Notes: a model not told the origin generated them from the letters alone. DNA of 64,000 nt from Lederbergia citrea (GCF_018343525.1 NZ_JAGYPH010000001.1:997778-1061777); one strand, 5' to 3'. Positions 9,568 to 22,982 are shown, counted from the stretch's first letter. Numbers and translations are program-made.

Positions 9568-10725
9568 TTAACATGTGGCCTTTTTACTTTCAAGCAATGT
9601 TGTACTGATTTTTTCAATTGCAACATCCATTTCCTCATATGTAACTGTTAACGGTGGAAGTAGTCTCATAACATTGGGCCCGGCAGAAAGAACGATCAAC
9701 CCATTTTCTCTTAATAAACTAAGCAAGGGTCCTACTTCTTCGGAAAATTCTAGGCCAAACATGAGACCTTTGTAACGAATGCTTACTAAGCTCTTTAAAC
9801 TAGAAAGCTGTTCAGATAGCTTTTCAAACAAATAATTTCCTTTATTATTCACTTCACTCAAAAATTCTTTCTCAAAGACGGTATCCAATGTTGCCTTTGC
9901 CGCTGACATTGCCAGTGGATTTCCGCCAAATGTGGAACCATGGCTGCCAGGGTTAAACGCAGTTTTTAGTTGTTCTTTGCCAATCATAGCGCCTGTCGGG
10001 AAACCATTTCCCAGTCCTTTGGCAGATGTAATAATATCAGGAGAAATTTCATAATGCTGATAGGCGAATGGTTTGCCAGTTCTGCCAATTCCAGTTTGCA
10101 CTTCATCTACAATTAATAAAGCCCCGTGTTTTTGGCACAGATTTTCAAGTTCTAATAAAAAGGACTCTTCGGCTGGAAAAACGCCGCCCTCACCTTGAAT
10201 AATTTCAAGCATCACCGCTGCAGTCTCATCGTCTATTTCGTTTGTTAAAGCTTCAATATCATTGAATGGGAGATGGATAAACGTTTCAAGCATCGGTCCG
10301 AAACCTTGTTTGACTTTATCCTGACCCGTGGCAGCCATCGTTCCAAGTGTGCGCCCGTGAAATGATTGATGGAAAGTAATAATTTTTGATTTCCCAGTAT
10401 ATTTACGTGCTAGTTTAATAGCCGCTTCATTCGCTTCTGCTCCGCTATTACAGAAAAAAACCGAGCTTCCATTTGAAAATTCTGTTAGTTTTTCGGCTAC
10501 TTGTTCTTGTAAGGAGCTTTTAAATAAATTTGATGTATGCCATAATTTCTGCATCTGGTTTGAAACTGATTCAATGACAGATGGGTGGCAATGACCTAGA
10601 TTACATACGCCAATTCCAGAAGTAAAATCAAGATAAGCTTTTCCGGTAGAATCAATAACATGGGTACCGCTTCCGGATTCAATCTCTATATCCCATCTTG
10701 CATAGTTTTCAAATAAACAGGTCAT
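9568..10725 (-). CDS. argD: Acetylornithine aminotransferase
   Basis: PLP-dependent class III aminotransferase that converts N-acetylglutamate semialdehyde to N-acetylornithine. The 385-residue protein shows [15 protein letters not shown] near the N-terminus and [20 protein letters not shown] for phosphate binding. The segment [15 protein letters not shown] contains the Asp that contacts the pyridine nitrogen, and [13 protein letters not shown] has the Schiff-base lysine. Its ATG shares one base with the argB stop (TAATG), so the two are translationally coupled. A 69-bp gap without obvious promoter separates it from carA. Confidence 0.96.
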   Translation of the reverse strand: MTCLFENYARWDIEIESGSGTHVIDSTGKAYLDFTSGIGVCNLGHCHPSVIESVSNQMQKLWHTSNLFKSSLQEQVAEKLTEFSNGSSVFFCNSGAEANEAAIKLARKYTGKSKIITFHQSFHGRTLGTMAATGQDKVKQGFGPMLETFIHLPFNDIEALTNEIDDETAAVMLEIIQGEGGVFPAEESFLLELENLCQKHGALLIVDEVQTGIGRTGKPFAYQHYEISPDIITSAKGLGNGFPTGAMIGKEQLKTAFNPGSHGSTFGGNPLAMSAAKATLDTVFEKEFLSEVNNKGNYLFEKLSEQLSSLKSLVSIRYKGLMFGLEFSEEVGPLLSLLRENGLIVLSAGPNVMRLLPPLTVTYEEMDVAIEKISTTLLESKKATC

Positions 10726-11504
10726 TATTTCACTGCCTCCATTTCTCTTTGGATCGTTGTCCCATTAATTTTTGAACCATCAAGCAAATGTGTTTGACCG
10801 CTGACGATCATTACCTCATTCATTCCACCTTCTAAACTATGGATGGCAGCCATTACTTTTGGAATCATCCCACCTGAAATGGTTCCATCGTCTATTAAAG
10901 ACATGATTTCAATCGTCGTTGCCTGTTCAATAATTTTGCTGTCTTTAAAAACACCCGGTACATCCGTTACGAATAAAAGCTTTTCTGCTTTTACGGCAAC
11001 TGCTACGGCAGCCGCAGCTGTGTCTGCATTAATATTATAATAATCTTCGCTATCGGAACTCATGGCTATTGGCGAAATAACTGGGACTAATCCAATAGAA
11101 ATTAAGTTAAATAGCAAGTCTTGATTCACGTGGGTGATTTCACCTACTAAACCTAAGTTTTCTAAGTCTTTTGCCTTTGCATACATTAATCCGCCATCCG
11201 AACCTGTAATGCCAATAGAAGTAATTCCGTGTTTCTGCAACTGTCTAACTAGTTTGTTAGTCATCGTCCCAGAAAGGACCATTTCTACTACATTCATTAC
11301 GTCATCTGTAGTTTTTCTTAATCCGTTCACAAATTCTGACTCAATACTCAAGTCCTCAAGGAGCTGATTAATTGCAGGTCCGCCTCCATGGACGATAATT
11401 GGTTTATATCCATTGTTTTGCATCTCCCTTATCCCTTCGTAAAAATCCTTTGATAGGGAGTCAATCATACTGCCGCCACATTTAATGACAACAATTCCAT
11501 CCAT
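10725..11504 (-). CDS. argB: Acetylglutamate kinase
   Basis: Phosphorylates N-acetylglutamate, the second committed step of arginine synthesis by the acetyl cycle. The 259-residue amino acid kinase family protein has [11 protein letters not shown] at the N-terminus (ATP phosphate loop), [14 protein letters not shown] (substrate glycine loop), the [12 protein letters not shown] segment and [13 protein letters not shown]. It lacks the N-terminal helix found in arginine-inhibited hexameric kinases, so simple feedback inhibition by arginine is less likely; control is probably transcriptional. It lies between argJ (14 bp gap) and argD (1 base overlap). Confidence 0.96.
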   Translation of the reverse strand: MDGIVVIKCGGSMIDSLSKDFYEGIREMQNNGYKPIIVHGGGPAINQLLEDLSIESEFVNGLRKTTDDVMNVVEMVLSGTMTNKLVRQLQKHGITSIGITGSDGGLMYAKAKDLENLGLVGEITHVNQDLLFNLISIGLVPVISPIAMSSDSEDYYNINADTAAAAVAVAVKAEKLLFVTDVPGVFKDSKIIEQATTIEIMSLIDDGTISGGMIPKVMAAIHSLEGGMNEVMIVSGQTHLLDGSKINGTTIQREMEAVK

Positions 11505-11518
11505 GTGTTTAACCCTCC

Positions 11519-12748
11519 TTATGTTCTGTAGCTGGCATTAATACGGACATAGTCATACGTTAAATCGCAGCCCCAAGCTTTTCCAGATCCATCCCCGATA
11601 TTTAAATGGATGTTTATTTCTACCTTCTCATTGTTTAAATAAGAACTAAGGTTTTCTTCCACGTAATTTGTAGGCTGACTGCCCACTAAAAGCGGATGTG
11701 GGCCAATCGTAATATCTATTGTCTCAGGGTCGAGTGTCATCCCACTCCTTCCTATAGCCATCATGACCCTCCCCCAGTTCGGATCAGAACCAAACACCAT
11801 TGTTTTCACAAGATCAGAACCTACTACTGTTTTAGCCACTTTCCCGGCTTCTTCATCTGTGGCGGCCCCCTGCACATTAACTTCTATAAGTTTAGTAGCA
11901 CCTTCACCATCGCGAGCAATCATCATTGCAAGGTCTTGGCAAACTTGTTTCAACAACTGGATGAATGCTTCCCAGTCCTCATGTGCTGGAGATAGAGCAT
12001 TATTGGAAGCTAATCCACTTGCCATCACAATCACCATGTCGTTCGTTGATGTATCTCCATCAACTGTAATACGATTAAAAGTTTCATTCGTCACTTCTTT
12101 TAGTGCCACTTGTAAATATTCGTGAGGAATATGAGCGTCTGTTGTAATAAACCCAAGCATGGTTGCCATATTCGGGGCAATCATGCCAGAACCTTTGGCT
12201 GATCCTGCCATGGTTATTTTTTTACTATCAATAGTCGTTTCAAAGCAAGTCGTTTTCATACATGTATCCGTCGTTAAAATGGCTTCATTAAATTGATTGG
12301 CGGCTTGACTGCTTTTCTGTGGGACAAGCTTGCCGATCCCAGGGAGAATTTTATCCATCGGCATTTTTTCACCGATCACTCCTGTAGAAGCTACTCCTAC
12401 ATAGTTGTTTTTTATTGAAAATAAATCCGCAACGGCATCTCTCATTAAATAAGCATCGATTAGTCCTTGGTCGCCTGTGCACGCATTTGCATTTCCACTA
12501 TTGATGACAACTGCTTGGAGCTTTCCTTCCTCTGCCAGACTTTGCTTCGTAACCTTTAGAGGAGCTGCAATGATTTGATTCAATGTATAGACAGCTGCAG
12601 AATCAGCAGGCACATCGCAATAAACCACTCCTAAATCATTGCGTTTCCGCTTTACCTTCGTATGAAGACCGGCTGTTGAAAAGCCGAGCGGTGTTACAAT
12701 GCTTCCTTCTTCTACTTTTAATATTTGCTGTTTACTTTTTGTTTGCAT
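11519..12748 (-). CDS. argJ: Bifunctional ornithine acetyltransferase/N-acetylglutamate synthase
   Basis: Recycles the acetyl group from N-acetylornithine to glutamate and, in bifunctional members, also uses acetyl-CoA. The 409-residue precursor contains GSGMIAPNMATMLGFITTD, where the protein cleaves itself before the Thr of ATMLG to give two chains and free the nucleophile. VINSGNANACTG, near the acetyl-group oxyanion site, is also present. The ATG at 12748 has GAGGAG 8 bases upstream; a GTG nine bases earlier is inside that site. The operon therefore runs the cyclic pathway and needs no ArgA or ArgE for bulk flux. Confidence 0.96.
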   Translation of the reverse strand: MQTKSKQQILKVEEGSIVTPLGFSTAGLHTKVKRKRNDLGVVYCDVPADSAAVYTLNQIIAAPLKVTKQSLAEEGKLQAVVINSGNANACTGDQGLIDAYLMRDAVADLFSIKNNYVGVASTGVIGEKMPMDKILPGIGKLVPQKSSQAANQFNEAILTTDTCMKTTCFETTIDSKKITMAGSAKGSGMIAPNMATMLGFITTDAHIPHEYLQVALKEVTNETFNRITVDGDTSTNDMVIVMASGLASNNALSPAHEDWEAFIQLLKQVCQDLAMMIARDGEGATKLIEVNVQGAATDEEAGKVAKTVVGSDLVKTMVFGSDPNWGRVMMAIGRSGMTLDPETIDITIGPHPLLVGSQPTNYVEENLSSYLNNEKVEINIHLNIGDGSGKAWGCDLTYDYVRINASYRT

Positions 12749-12770
12749 TTTTTTCACTCCTCTTATGTTG

Positions 12771-13805
12771 CTATGGATAAACAGGGCTAAAATTTAACCC
12801 TGTGGTTTCATCAAAACCAAACATAATATTGGCATTTTGAATCGCTTGACCCGCAGCACCTTTCATTAAATTATCAATAACAGATACAATCGTTGCTCTC
12901 TTTGTCCGTTCATCAAACGCGACTCCGATATCGCAGTAGTTGGAAGCGGCGACCTCTTTAGTTGCTGGAAAATTTCCTTTACCCCTTACCCTGACAAACG
13001 GTTCATCACGATAGTATTCTGCATATAAGTTCCATAAATCATTTTCCGTTATGTTTGTTTTAATCGATCCGTAAATGGTTGCCATGATTCCTCTAGTCAT
13101 CGGTACAAGATGAGTTTGGAATGTGATTGGTGAGGAATAGCCCATGATCTTAAGCATTTGTTCAATTTCTGGTATATGTTGGTGCTCGTTTACTTTATAT
13201 ATTTTTAAATTTTCATTGAGTTCACTATAAATGGTGCTTAGACTAGGTGACTGGCCAGCACCGGACACACCCGACTTTGCATCTACGATGATGGAACCTT
13301 CCACAAGGAGTTCCTCTTTAATCAGGGGGGCTAAACCAAGCAATGTAGCAGTTGGATAACATCCTGGATTCGAGATAAACCTTGCTCCTTTTATACTCGC
13401 TCGATTAAGTTCGGGGAGGGAGTATACCGCTTTTTCAATCCATTCCTCTGGCCCTGCCTTTTTATGATACCAATCTTCATAGTCAGCGCTATTCTTTAAC
13501 CGGAAGTCACCTGATAAATCAACCACCGCACATCCTTCATCCAATATTTGCGGCGCCAGCTTTGAAGCAATACCTGAAGGAACAGCTAAAAAAATAACAT
13601 CCATTTCTTTGGCCATTTGAACAGGATTGATTTCCTCCAAAACTTGCGGAAAGTTTTCTGTCAAATGCGGATAATGATTCTGTATGGCCTCCCCTTGTTG
13701 TGACGAGGTATACAAGGCGCCAATTTGAAATTCCGGATGCGAATGTAAAATTCGCAGCAACTCTGCGCCTCCGTAGCCAGTCGCTCCAACAATACCTGCT
13801 TTCAT
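12771..13805 (-). CDS. argC: N-acetyl-gamma-glutamyl-phosphate reductase
   Basis: NADPH-dependent reductase making N-acetylglutamate semialdehyde. The 344-residue protein begins MKAGIVGATGYGGAELLRIL, the Rossmann motif. It contains FISNPGCYPTATLLGL, with the catalytic cysteine, and HQHIPEIEQ further on. The ATG at 13805 follows TAGGAG; a longer reading frame upstream has no site and would overlap the promoter. It is the first gene of the seven-gene arginine operon, with the promoter and operator at 13908-13936. Confidence 0.97.
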   Translation of the reverse strand: MKAGIVGATGYGGAELLRILHSHPEFQIGALYTSSQQGEAIQNHYPHLTENFPQVLEEINPVQMAKEMDVIFLAVPSGIASKLAPQILDEGCAVVDLSGDFRLKNSADYEDWYHKKAGPEEWIEKAVYSLPELNRASIKGARFISNPGCYPTATLLGLAPLIKEELLVEGSIIVDAKSGVSGAGQSPSLSTIYSELNENLKIYKVNEHQHIPEIEQMLKIMGYSSPITFQTHLVPMTRGIMATIYGSIKTNITENDLWNLYAEYYRDEPFVRVRGKGNFPATKEVAASNYCDIGVAFDERTKRATIVSVIDNLMKGAAGQAIQNANIMFGFDETTGLNFSPVYP

Positions 13806-13907
13806 TTTTTTCACTCCTATATTGCATAATCTAAGTGTAGATTTTTTACCGAGAATAAAAAATACTACGAATTTGCATAACAAACAGAATATTTTTTGAT
13901 GTTTCCT

Positions 13908-13936
13908 ATTATACGTTGAATAAAAATAAATACAAT
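13908..13936 (-). promoter_or_regulatory. arg operon promoter with overlapping ARG box
   Basis: On the minus strand TTGTAT (13935-13930) and TATAAT (13913-13908) are separated by 16 bases. The plus-strand sequence TGAATAAAAATAAATACA (13917-13934) resembles the 18-bp ARG box bound by AhrC/ArgR and covers the -35 region and spacer. Arginine-bound repressor there would block polymerase. The site is inferred from sequence similarity only. Confidence 0.65.
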
Positions 13937-13960
13937 AGTATATTTATACTTTTTTGAAAT

Positions 13961-13994
13961 AAAAAAAGAAAGCCTTCTAATCTTGAAGGCTTTC
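13961..13994 (-). terminator. Rho-independent terminator after parC
   Basis: Stem GAAAGCCTTC / GAAGGCTTTC (13968-13977 and 13985-13994) with seven Ts on the minus strand, 12 bases after the parC stop. It insulates the arg operon promoter from parEC transcription. Confidence 0.93.
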
Positions 13995-14005
13995 CATTAA
14001 AGCAA

Positions 14006-18426
<4,421 letters not shown>

Positions 18427-18590
18427 TCATATTCCCCTTTCACTAAAGGCCGATTCGCCCTTCAAACAAACAACTGTTCGTAACTTTATCATAGCAAAAC
18501 ATTGCACGTATGTCTTATTTTATATCCGTTATGCCAGATTTGGCAAATTGCCATTAATTATTCCATTCACTTTTATATTTTTTTGGGGCC

Positions 18591-18619
18591 AAAAAAAGCA
18601 AGCGCAGCATTGCGCTTGC
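18591..18619 (-). terminator. Rho-independent terminator
   Basis: Stem GCAAGCGCA / TGCGCTTGC (18598-18606, 18611-18619) and seven Ts on the minus strand, just after the CoA-binding protein gene. Confidence 0.92.
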
Positions 18620-18627
18620 AGACTCGT

Positions 18628-19041
18628 TTATTTTGTTAATGCATGCTCTACCTTAATGCAACGGTCCATAATGACTGTATAGCCCTTTTCTTTTAAAAAG
18701 TCATATGCTTCCTCGTTTTCTACCCCTAACTGAGCCCAAAATACATCTGAATCGATTTCTGAGAATTCTTTGGCGATTTCTGGCAAGAATTCCGAACGTC
18801 TGAATACGTTCACAATATCAACATGCCCTTTAATGTCTTTTAATGAAGCTACAGCCTTTATTCCAAATACTTCGTCAACGAGCGGATTTACCGGAATAAT
18901 TTCATATCCTGCATTTTTCATAGCCTCCGACACCATGTATGAAGTTCGATCTGGATTAGCACTTAAGCCTACAACTGCAATTCTCTTCGCTTTTTTCAAA
19001 ATTTGTCCTATTTCTTCACGACTTGGATTCTCAATTGGCAC
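18628..19041 (-). CDS. CoA-binding domain protein (YccU-like)
   Basis: A 137-residue single-domain Rossmann protein of the CoA-binding family found as the N-terminal part of succinyl-CoA synthetase alpha chains. RIAVVGLSANPDRTSYMV forms the glycine loop. IIPVNPLVDEVFGIKAVASL and DIVNVFRRSEFLPEIAKEF follow, then VFWAQLGVENEEAYDFL. It has no catalytic histidine of the synthetase, so it probably binds CoA or a related nucleotide as a sensor or carrier. It is transcribed alone, back to back with plsY. Confidence 0.85.
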   Translation of the reverse strand: MPIENPSREEIGQILKKAKRIAVVGLSANPDRTSYMVSEAMKNAGYEIIPVNPLVDEVFGIKAVASLKDIKGHVDIVNVFRRSEFLPEIAKEFSEIDSDVFWAQLGVENEEAYDFLKEKGYTVIMDRCIKVEHALTK

Positions 19042-19210
19042 AATAGATTCCTCCCCAAAAACCTTAAAGTATTAATATAATCGTAATGCAGGAATTGAAA
19101 TGTTGCAAGCAATGGAGTTTACGAATCGTTAAATTGATCGAGAATTTGTTTTTTCAATTACAGATTCTTCATGGTACAATAAGGCAAGATTAGACAAAGG
19201 AGCAATGCAT

Positions 19211-19792
19211 ATGCAATACGCACTCATACTCATAGCAGCTTATTTATTAGGATCCATCCCTTCTGGATTAATTGTAGGAAAATTATTTTATGGAAAAGAT
19301 ATAAGACAACATGGAAGTGGGAATTTAGGTGGGACGAATACCTTTCGGACTTTAGGGATAAAAGCTGGTATTGCTGTTACACTTGCAGACATTTTAAAAG
19401 GTACTTTGGCGGTATATCTTCCCGTTATTTTCGGTTTAGAAATGCATCAACTGCTTCCTGGAATTATTGCGGTTATAGGACATATGTTTCCGATATTTGC
19501 TGGATTTAGAGGTGGAAAAGCTGTAGCTACATCGGGCGGCATTCTTTTAGGCTACGCCCCTCTTCTATTTTTATTAGTCGTCCTTGTGTTCTTTTTAAGC
19601 TTGAAAATATCAAAGTATGTATCTTTATCGTCAATGATAGCCGGAGTTTTTGCAGTAATCTATAGTCTATTTTTAAAAGATCTACCACTAATTATTGTTG
19701 TTACTTCTCTTGTTTTGTTCGTTATTATTCGACATAAAGCTAACTTGAGTCGTATCCGGAATAAAACTGAACCAAAGGTAAAGTGGATTTAA
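19211..19792 (+). CDS. plsY: Glycerol-3-phosphate acyltransferase PlsY
   Basis: Membrane enzyme that moves an acyl chain from acyl-phosphate to glycerol 3-phosphate, the first step of phospholipid synthesis. The 193-residue protein has about five membrane segments and the three family motifs: [11 protein letters not shown] at the start, [16 protein letters not shown], and [22 protein letters not shown] favour the ATG at 19211 because GGAG lies 8 bases upstream; the ATG at 19205 would leave only 2 bases. A weak promoter (TTTCAA, 17 bases, TACAAT) ends near 19180. Confidence 0.95.
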   Translation: MQYALILIAAYLLGSIPSGLIVGKLFYGKDIRQHGSGNLGGTNTFRTLGIKAGIAVTLADILKGTLAVYLPVIFGLEMHQLLPGIIAVIGHMFPIFAGFRGGKAVATSGGILLGYAPLLFLLVVLVFFLSLKISKYVSLSSMIAGVFAVIYSLFLKDLPLIIVVTSLVLFVIIRHKANLSRIRNKTEPKVKWI

Positions 19793-19827
19793 GCAGTTGG
19801 AATAAAAATCTTTTTAAACGCTGACAA

Positions 19828-19859
19828 GGAGCTTATTAGATTTCTAAGAGCTTCTTTTT
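19828..19859 (+). terminator. Rho-independent terminator after plsY
   Basis: An imperfect stem pairs AGGAGCTTATTAGA with TCTAAGAGCTTC and is followed by TTTTT, about 35 bp after the plsY stop. Confidence 0.8.
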
Positions 19860-19889
19860 ATTTTCTTTATTTGTCCATTCTGAATTTTC

Positions 19890-19917
19890 TTGACAATCTA
19901 TATACAATATATATACT
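19890..19917 (+). promoter_or_regulatory. Promoter of the CapA-like gene
   Basis: TTGACA (19890-19895) and TATACT (19912-19917) with a 16-base spacer, close to the sigma-A consensus, about 100 bp before the CapA-like start codon. Confidence 0.6.
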
Positions 19918-20017
19918 CAAAGTAAAGACAAAGGAATCATGTCGAAAGTCGGTGGAAAGGTAGTAAAATTTTATAGTAACGATTTTAAAAACAAAAAACG
20001 GAAAGAATGAAGAGCAT

Positions 20018-21154
20018 ATGAAACCAAACAAACCAAGCTTTGCAATCATCGCTATTTTACTTTTATTAGCTGGCATTGGAGTATTAATCACACATCAAAA
20101 GAAAATATCGACAACTCCCAATGTATCCCCTATTATGTACCATCAAAAAAAACTTTTAATTGAGCCAAAACATTACGAGTCGGAGGTAGTCATTGGAGGG
20201 ATCGGCGATATTTTAATTCATGATTGGGTATACGAAGATGCTAAAACAAAGAATGGCTATGATTTTAATCCGATGTTTGAGCCAGTCCGTTCCATGCTTC
20301 AAAAACCGGATTTTTTGATCGCAAACCAAGAATCTGTTCCTGGTGGAACCGAAATTGGAATTTCCAATTACCCTTCGTTTAATAGCCCTCATGAAATTGT
20401 CGATGCATTAATGGAAGCTGGAGTAGATATGGTAACGACAGCAAACAACCATGCACTTGACAGAGGTGAAAAAGCTATTTTGAGTGCGATTTCATACTAT
20501 GAAAAGAAACATTTACCTTATGCGGGGACATATAAAAGCCCGCAAGATAAAGAAAATATGCGCATCATTTCTATAAATGGGATTAGGATGGCGGTGCTGC
20601 CTTACGCAACGCATACAAACGGAATTCCGATTCCAGAAGGAAAAGATTATCTTGTAAATATGCTTGATAAGGATAAAGTGCTAGCGGATATTCAACAAGC
20701 GAAAACGAAAGCCGATTTCATTATCTTGGCTTTACATTGGGGGGATGAATATCAGCGCAAGCCAAATGAAACGCAAAAGCAGCTAGCCCATGAATTTATT
20801 AAGGCGGGAGCGGACCTCATTTTAGGTCATCACCCCCATGTGCTTCAGCCGATGGAATGGATAGAAAAATCAGATGGACAAAAGGGGTTAGTCGTTTACT
20901 CTCTTGGCAATTTTTTGTCGGGCCAATTATGGGATTATAAAGATATCGGTGGAATGGTTGAAGTAACTGTAAAAAAAGAATATAAAGACGAAGAATCTAA
21001 CACTTTCATTCAAAAAGCCAGCTTGCATCCTACGTTTACTGCTAGCAAGCAGTTTCGAACATATCGGGTTTATCCTCTTGATGAAGCAAAAGAAAAAGGA
21101 TTAACTACACATAGCAGTAAAGAAATTCAAGAATTCTTTGAATCAAAACGATAA
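20018..21154 (+). CDS. CapA-family metallophosphatase-like protein
   Basis: A 378-residue protein of the CapA/PgsA family (bacterial capsule synthesis, calcineurin-like fold). One N-terminal membrane anchor (residues 9-25) puts the catalytic domain outside the cell. The family motifs occur in order: GDILIH (63-68), NQES, ANNHALDRG, LHWGDEY, GHHPHV and SLGNF. Founding members help make or anchor poly-gamma-glutamate, but here no capB or capC lies nearby, so capsule synthesis cannot be inferred. It could trim a surface polymer. It has its own promoter and a shared bidirectional terminator. Confidence 0.85.
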   Translation: MKPNKPSFAIIAILLLLAGIGVLITHQKKISTTPNVSPIMYHQKKLLIEPKHYESEVVIGGIGDILIHDWVYEDAKTKNGYDFNPMFEPVRSMLQKPDFLIANQESVPGGTEIGISNYPSFNSPHEIVDALMEAGVDMVTTANNHALDRGEKAILSAISYYEKKHLPYAGTYKSPQDKENMRIISINGIRMAVLPYATHTNGIPIPEGKDYLVNMLDKDKVLADIQQAKTKADFIILALHWGDEYQRKPNETQKQLAHEFIKAGADLILGHHPHVLQPMEWIEKSDGQKGLVVYSLGNFLSGQLWDYKDIGGMVEVTVKKEYKDEESNTFIQKASLHPTFTASKQFRTYRVYPLDEAKEKGLTTHSSKEIQEFFESKR

Positions 21155-21160
21155 CAAACA

Positions 21161-21191
21161 GAGCTGCACCGACGTGAAATTGGTGCAGCTC
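21161..21191. terminator. Bidirectional terminator between convergent genes
   Basis: Stem GAGCTGCACC / GGTGCAGCTC (21161-21170, 21182-21191), T-rich on the plus side and weaker (TGTTTGTT) on the minus side. It separates the CapA-like gene from the yneR-like gene. Confidence 0.85.
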
Positions 21192-21200
21192 TTTGTTAAA

Positions 21201-21491
21201 TTATTTTTTATAATCATAAAGGGGACCATCACTTTGATCATCATAATCAACGAATAAGTTATGCCCATTAAAATACCATAAATCCCTTTCCTCGATAAAA
21301 TAATTAATGCCATTTTGCTTGTGTAATACGCCAATATCGAATGGCTCTTCTTTGTACACTCCGAGAGAAAACCCTGCTTGTATTGGACTGGCTCCACCGT
21401 ATCGTACATAAAAACGAATATAATCGCCTTCTTGTAACAGCATCTCCGTTTGAAACCACTTCGCAGCCCTATCGGTTATTTGTATTTGCAT
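21201..21491 (-). CDS. yneR: HesB-like (YneR-type) protein without iron-sulfur cysteines
   Basis: A 96-residue protein with the A-type carrier (HesB/IscA) fold: AAKWFQTEM, then DYIRFYVRYGGASPIQAGFSLGV and YFIEERDLWYFNGHNLFVDYDD. The three cysteines that bind iron-sulfur clusters in IscA/SufA are absent, so it cannot be a normal cluster carrier. This matches the YneR/YadR branch of Bacillus. GGGGG lies 7 bases before the ATG. It is the last gene of a thioesterase-yneQ-yneR operon. Confidence 0.85.
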   Translation of the reverse strand: MQIQITDRAAKWFQTEMLLQEGDYIRFYVRYGGASPIQAGFSLGVYKEEPFDIGVLHKQNGINYFIEERDLWYFNGHNLFVDYDDQSDGPLYDYKK

Positions 21492-21509
21492 ATTGTTTCC
21501 CCCTATTTT

Positions 21510-21821
21510 TTACTGATTTAATGAAGAAAATGATTGCAGCTGCTTAAGCATACCTTCTTTTTCTAAAATCTCTTGCTGTTTCTCCCCTAACAAATCAAAA
21601 TGAGAGTAGCCATCTTTTCTGTGATGAATCCATTCTTTCTTGAGACCGTATTGTTTTCCCCAGTCGATAAGTTTTTGTATATCATTACACCCTACTTTAG
21701 TCACCGTTTTGATACCCGGAAAGCGATTATCAAGCCAATAATGAGTAATGAAAGCAATATCTCCATGATCAATCGATTGCTTCCATTGCACTAAATCAGC
21801 TCTTTTAATTCCAAATGCCAT
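21510..21821 (-). CDS. yneQ: Conserved hypothetical protein YneQ
   Basis: A soluble protein of 103 residues, rich in Trp, His and charged residues (WLDNRFPGIKTVTKVGC, then WIHHRKDGYSHFDLLG), resembling YneQ of B. subtilis. No enzymatic motif is recognised. It starts 5 bases after the thioesterase stop with AAAGGAA upstream, so it is co-translated with its neighbours. The same order is found in B. subtilis, which supports the assignment but not a function. Confidence 0.8.
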   Translation of the reverse strand: MAFGIKRADLVQWKQSIDHGDIAFITHYWLDNRFPGIKTVTKVGCNDIQKLIDWGKQYGLKKEWIHHRKDGYSHFDLLGEKQQEILEKEGMLKQLQSFSSLNQ

Positions 21822-21826
21822 TTTGA

Positions 21827-22264
21827 CTAATTCCTTTCCCCAAGTACCTGCTTTTTGGCATTTTCATATGCTTGATGCCATTCGGGGTATAATTTCCGGA
21901 GAGACACAGGTCGAAAGGTATCACCTTTAACACAAACATGCTTTGTAAAGCCAGTAACCGCTAACTGGCCAGTGCCAGTTAAAATTTCATATCCATATGT
22001 AACACGCAAACCATCATAGTCTTCTATCCAAGTTTTTATTTTTGAACTCTCTCCATATTTCACAGGCTGAAGATATTTAGCATGTACGTCAATAACTGGT
22101 GCTAAAATACCGTCTTTCTCCATCTCGGCATATTTGAATCCCAATTTTTCAATTAGTTTAGTTCTGCCAATTTCCATCCAGACAAGATAATTAGCATGAT
22201 ATACTATTCCCATCTGATCGGTTTCCGCATACCGAACTTCAATATCCGTTTCTGAAATTAACAT
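21827..22264 (-). CDS. yneP: Acyl-CoA thioesterase, 4HBT family (YneP-like)
   Basis: A 145-residue hot-dog-fold thioesterase. The 4-hydroxybenzoyl-CoA thioesterase motif RYAETDQMGIVYHANYLVWMEIGR is present, including the catalytic Asp of TDQMG. Then come PVKYGESSKIKTWI and GQLAVTGFTKHVCV. It hydrolyses an acyl-CoA of unknown chain type in the cytoplasm. It is the first gene of a three-gene operon with yneQ and yneR. Confidence 0.9.
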   Translation of the reverse strand: MLISETDIEVRYAETDQMGIVYHANYLVWMEIGRTKLIEKLGFKYAEMEKDGILAPVIDVHAKYLQPVKYGESSKIKTWIEDYDGLRVTYGYEILTGTGQLAVTGFTKHVCVKGDTFRPVSLRKLYPEWHQAYENAKKQVLGERN

Positions 22265-22348
22265 ATTATATATTCCACCTTACACTTCTTTATATGTTAA
22301 TCTTAACATCTTCCAGTAAGATGAAGAAAGAAAACAACTTATGTTATG

Positions 22349-22375
22349 GAAAAGAGCCGGCAGCAGCCAGCTCTT
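22349..22375 (-). terminator. Terminator after sspN-tlp
   Basis: Stem AAGAGC..GGC / GCC..GCTCTT (22352-22375) with a short T-run on the minus strand, 4 bases after the tlp stop. Confidence 0.75.
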
Positions 22376-22378
22376 CAA

Positions 22379-22612
22379 TTACTGATATTTATTTTCTTGG
22401 GAGGCTGCCTCGTCTTTGATTTCTTCACGCATACCTTCGATGCTTTCACGTCGCCTCTCATTTTTCTGTTCAATTTTAGCTTTTTGTTCTCCATCGGAAA
22501 ACTGCATGGAAGCTTCTGCTTCTTCCATATTTTCGATTGTATTATATACCATTTCTTGGAGCTTCTCTACATTATCACTGCGATCATCGGGTTTTGGTGT
22601 ATGCTTGGTCAC
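22379..22612 (-). CDS. tlp: Small acid-soluble spore protein Tlp
   Basis: A small charged protein of 77 residues, matching the Tlp family of forespore-made acid-soluble proteins. The signature begins with PKPDDRSDNVEKLQEMV and NTIENMEEAE, followed by KNERRRESIEGMREEIKDEA. I place the start at a GTG (22612): the ATG at 22621 touches its own Shine-Dalgarno (AGAGAGG), while the GTG is 9 bases away. It follows sspN by about 40 bp; the sspN-tlp pair is a known forespore-specific operon in B. subtilis. Confidence 0.9.
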   Translation of the reverse strand: MTKHTPKPDDRSDNVEKLQEMVYNTIENMEEAEASMQFSDGEQKAKIEQKNERRRESIEGMREEIKDEAASQENKYQ

Positions 22613-22652
22613 TATAACCATCCTCTCTCATGTTGGATATTCGTTGGTGTTC

Positions 22653-22796
22653 TTACTCTCCTTTGGTTTGGATAACTTGAGGATGCTGTCCTGATTTATC
22701 AGCCATTTGCTTGCCTTTATTGGCATCTTTAACAACTGATTGTTCTCCAAGATGGTCCGGAGTAAAGTTAATTGGGTGTCTTTTTGGGTTACTCAA
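22653..22796 (-). CDS. sspN: Small acid-soluble spore protein SspN
   Basis: A 47-residue protein reading NPKRHPINFTPDHLGEQS at the N-terminus and ANKGKQMADKSGQHP then VIQTKGE at the C-terminus, the pattern of SspN. It is made in the forespore and goes into the spore core. It starts at a TTG (22796), with GGAGG 6-7 bases upstream. The first ATG nearby is out of frame and stops after three codons. It is operonic with tlp. Confidence 0.88.
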   Translation of the reverse strand: MSNPKRHPINFTPDHLGEQSVVKDANKGKQMADKSGQHPQVIQTKGE

Positions 22797-22853
22797 TCAT
22801 ATCTCCTCCCTTCATTTTTATTGTTTCCTGAATGAAAGGATTTATTATGATGA

Positions 22854-22982
22854 TTAAGCTCTCCGCATATGCTTTTCTTCCAGTTTATCTTCTATTCTTT
22901 CCATTGCTTTTAAGTCTTTTAGCAATGCTTGCCTGTTTTCCTGAATTAGATCAGAAAAATTCTTTTTCCCTGGTCTGCGCAT
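22854..22982 (-). CDS. FbpB-like small basic protein
   Basis: A 42-residue basic, helical protein: MRRPGKKNFSDLIQENR, then ALLKDLKAMERIEDKLEEK. This is the pattern of the Fur-regulated basic protein FbpB and relatives, which in B. subtilis help spare iron together with a small RNA. AAGGAG lies 7 bases before the ATG. No Fur box is obvious in the upstream 60 bases, so iron control is only suggested by the family. In B. subtilis this position near citB is occupied by sspO and sspP, which I do not find here. Confidence 0.7.
   Translation of the reverse strand: MRRPGKKNFSDLIQENRQALLKDLKAMERIEDKLEEKHMRRA

Noticed and set aside
11696..12125. Long plus-strand frames antisense to argJ
   Set aside because: Shadows of the argJ coding frame. 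No RBS and no homology.
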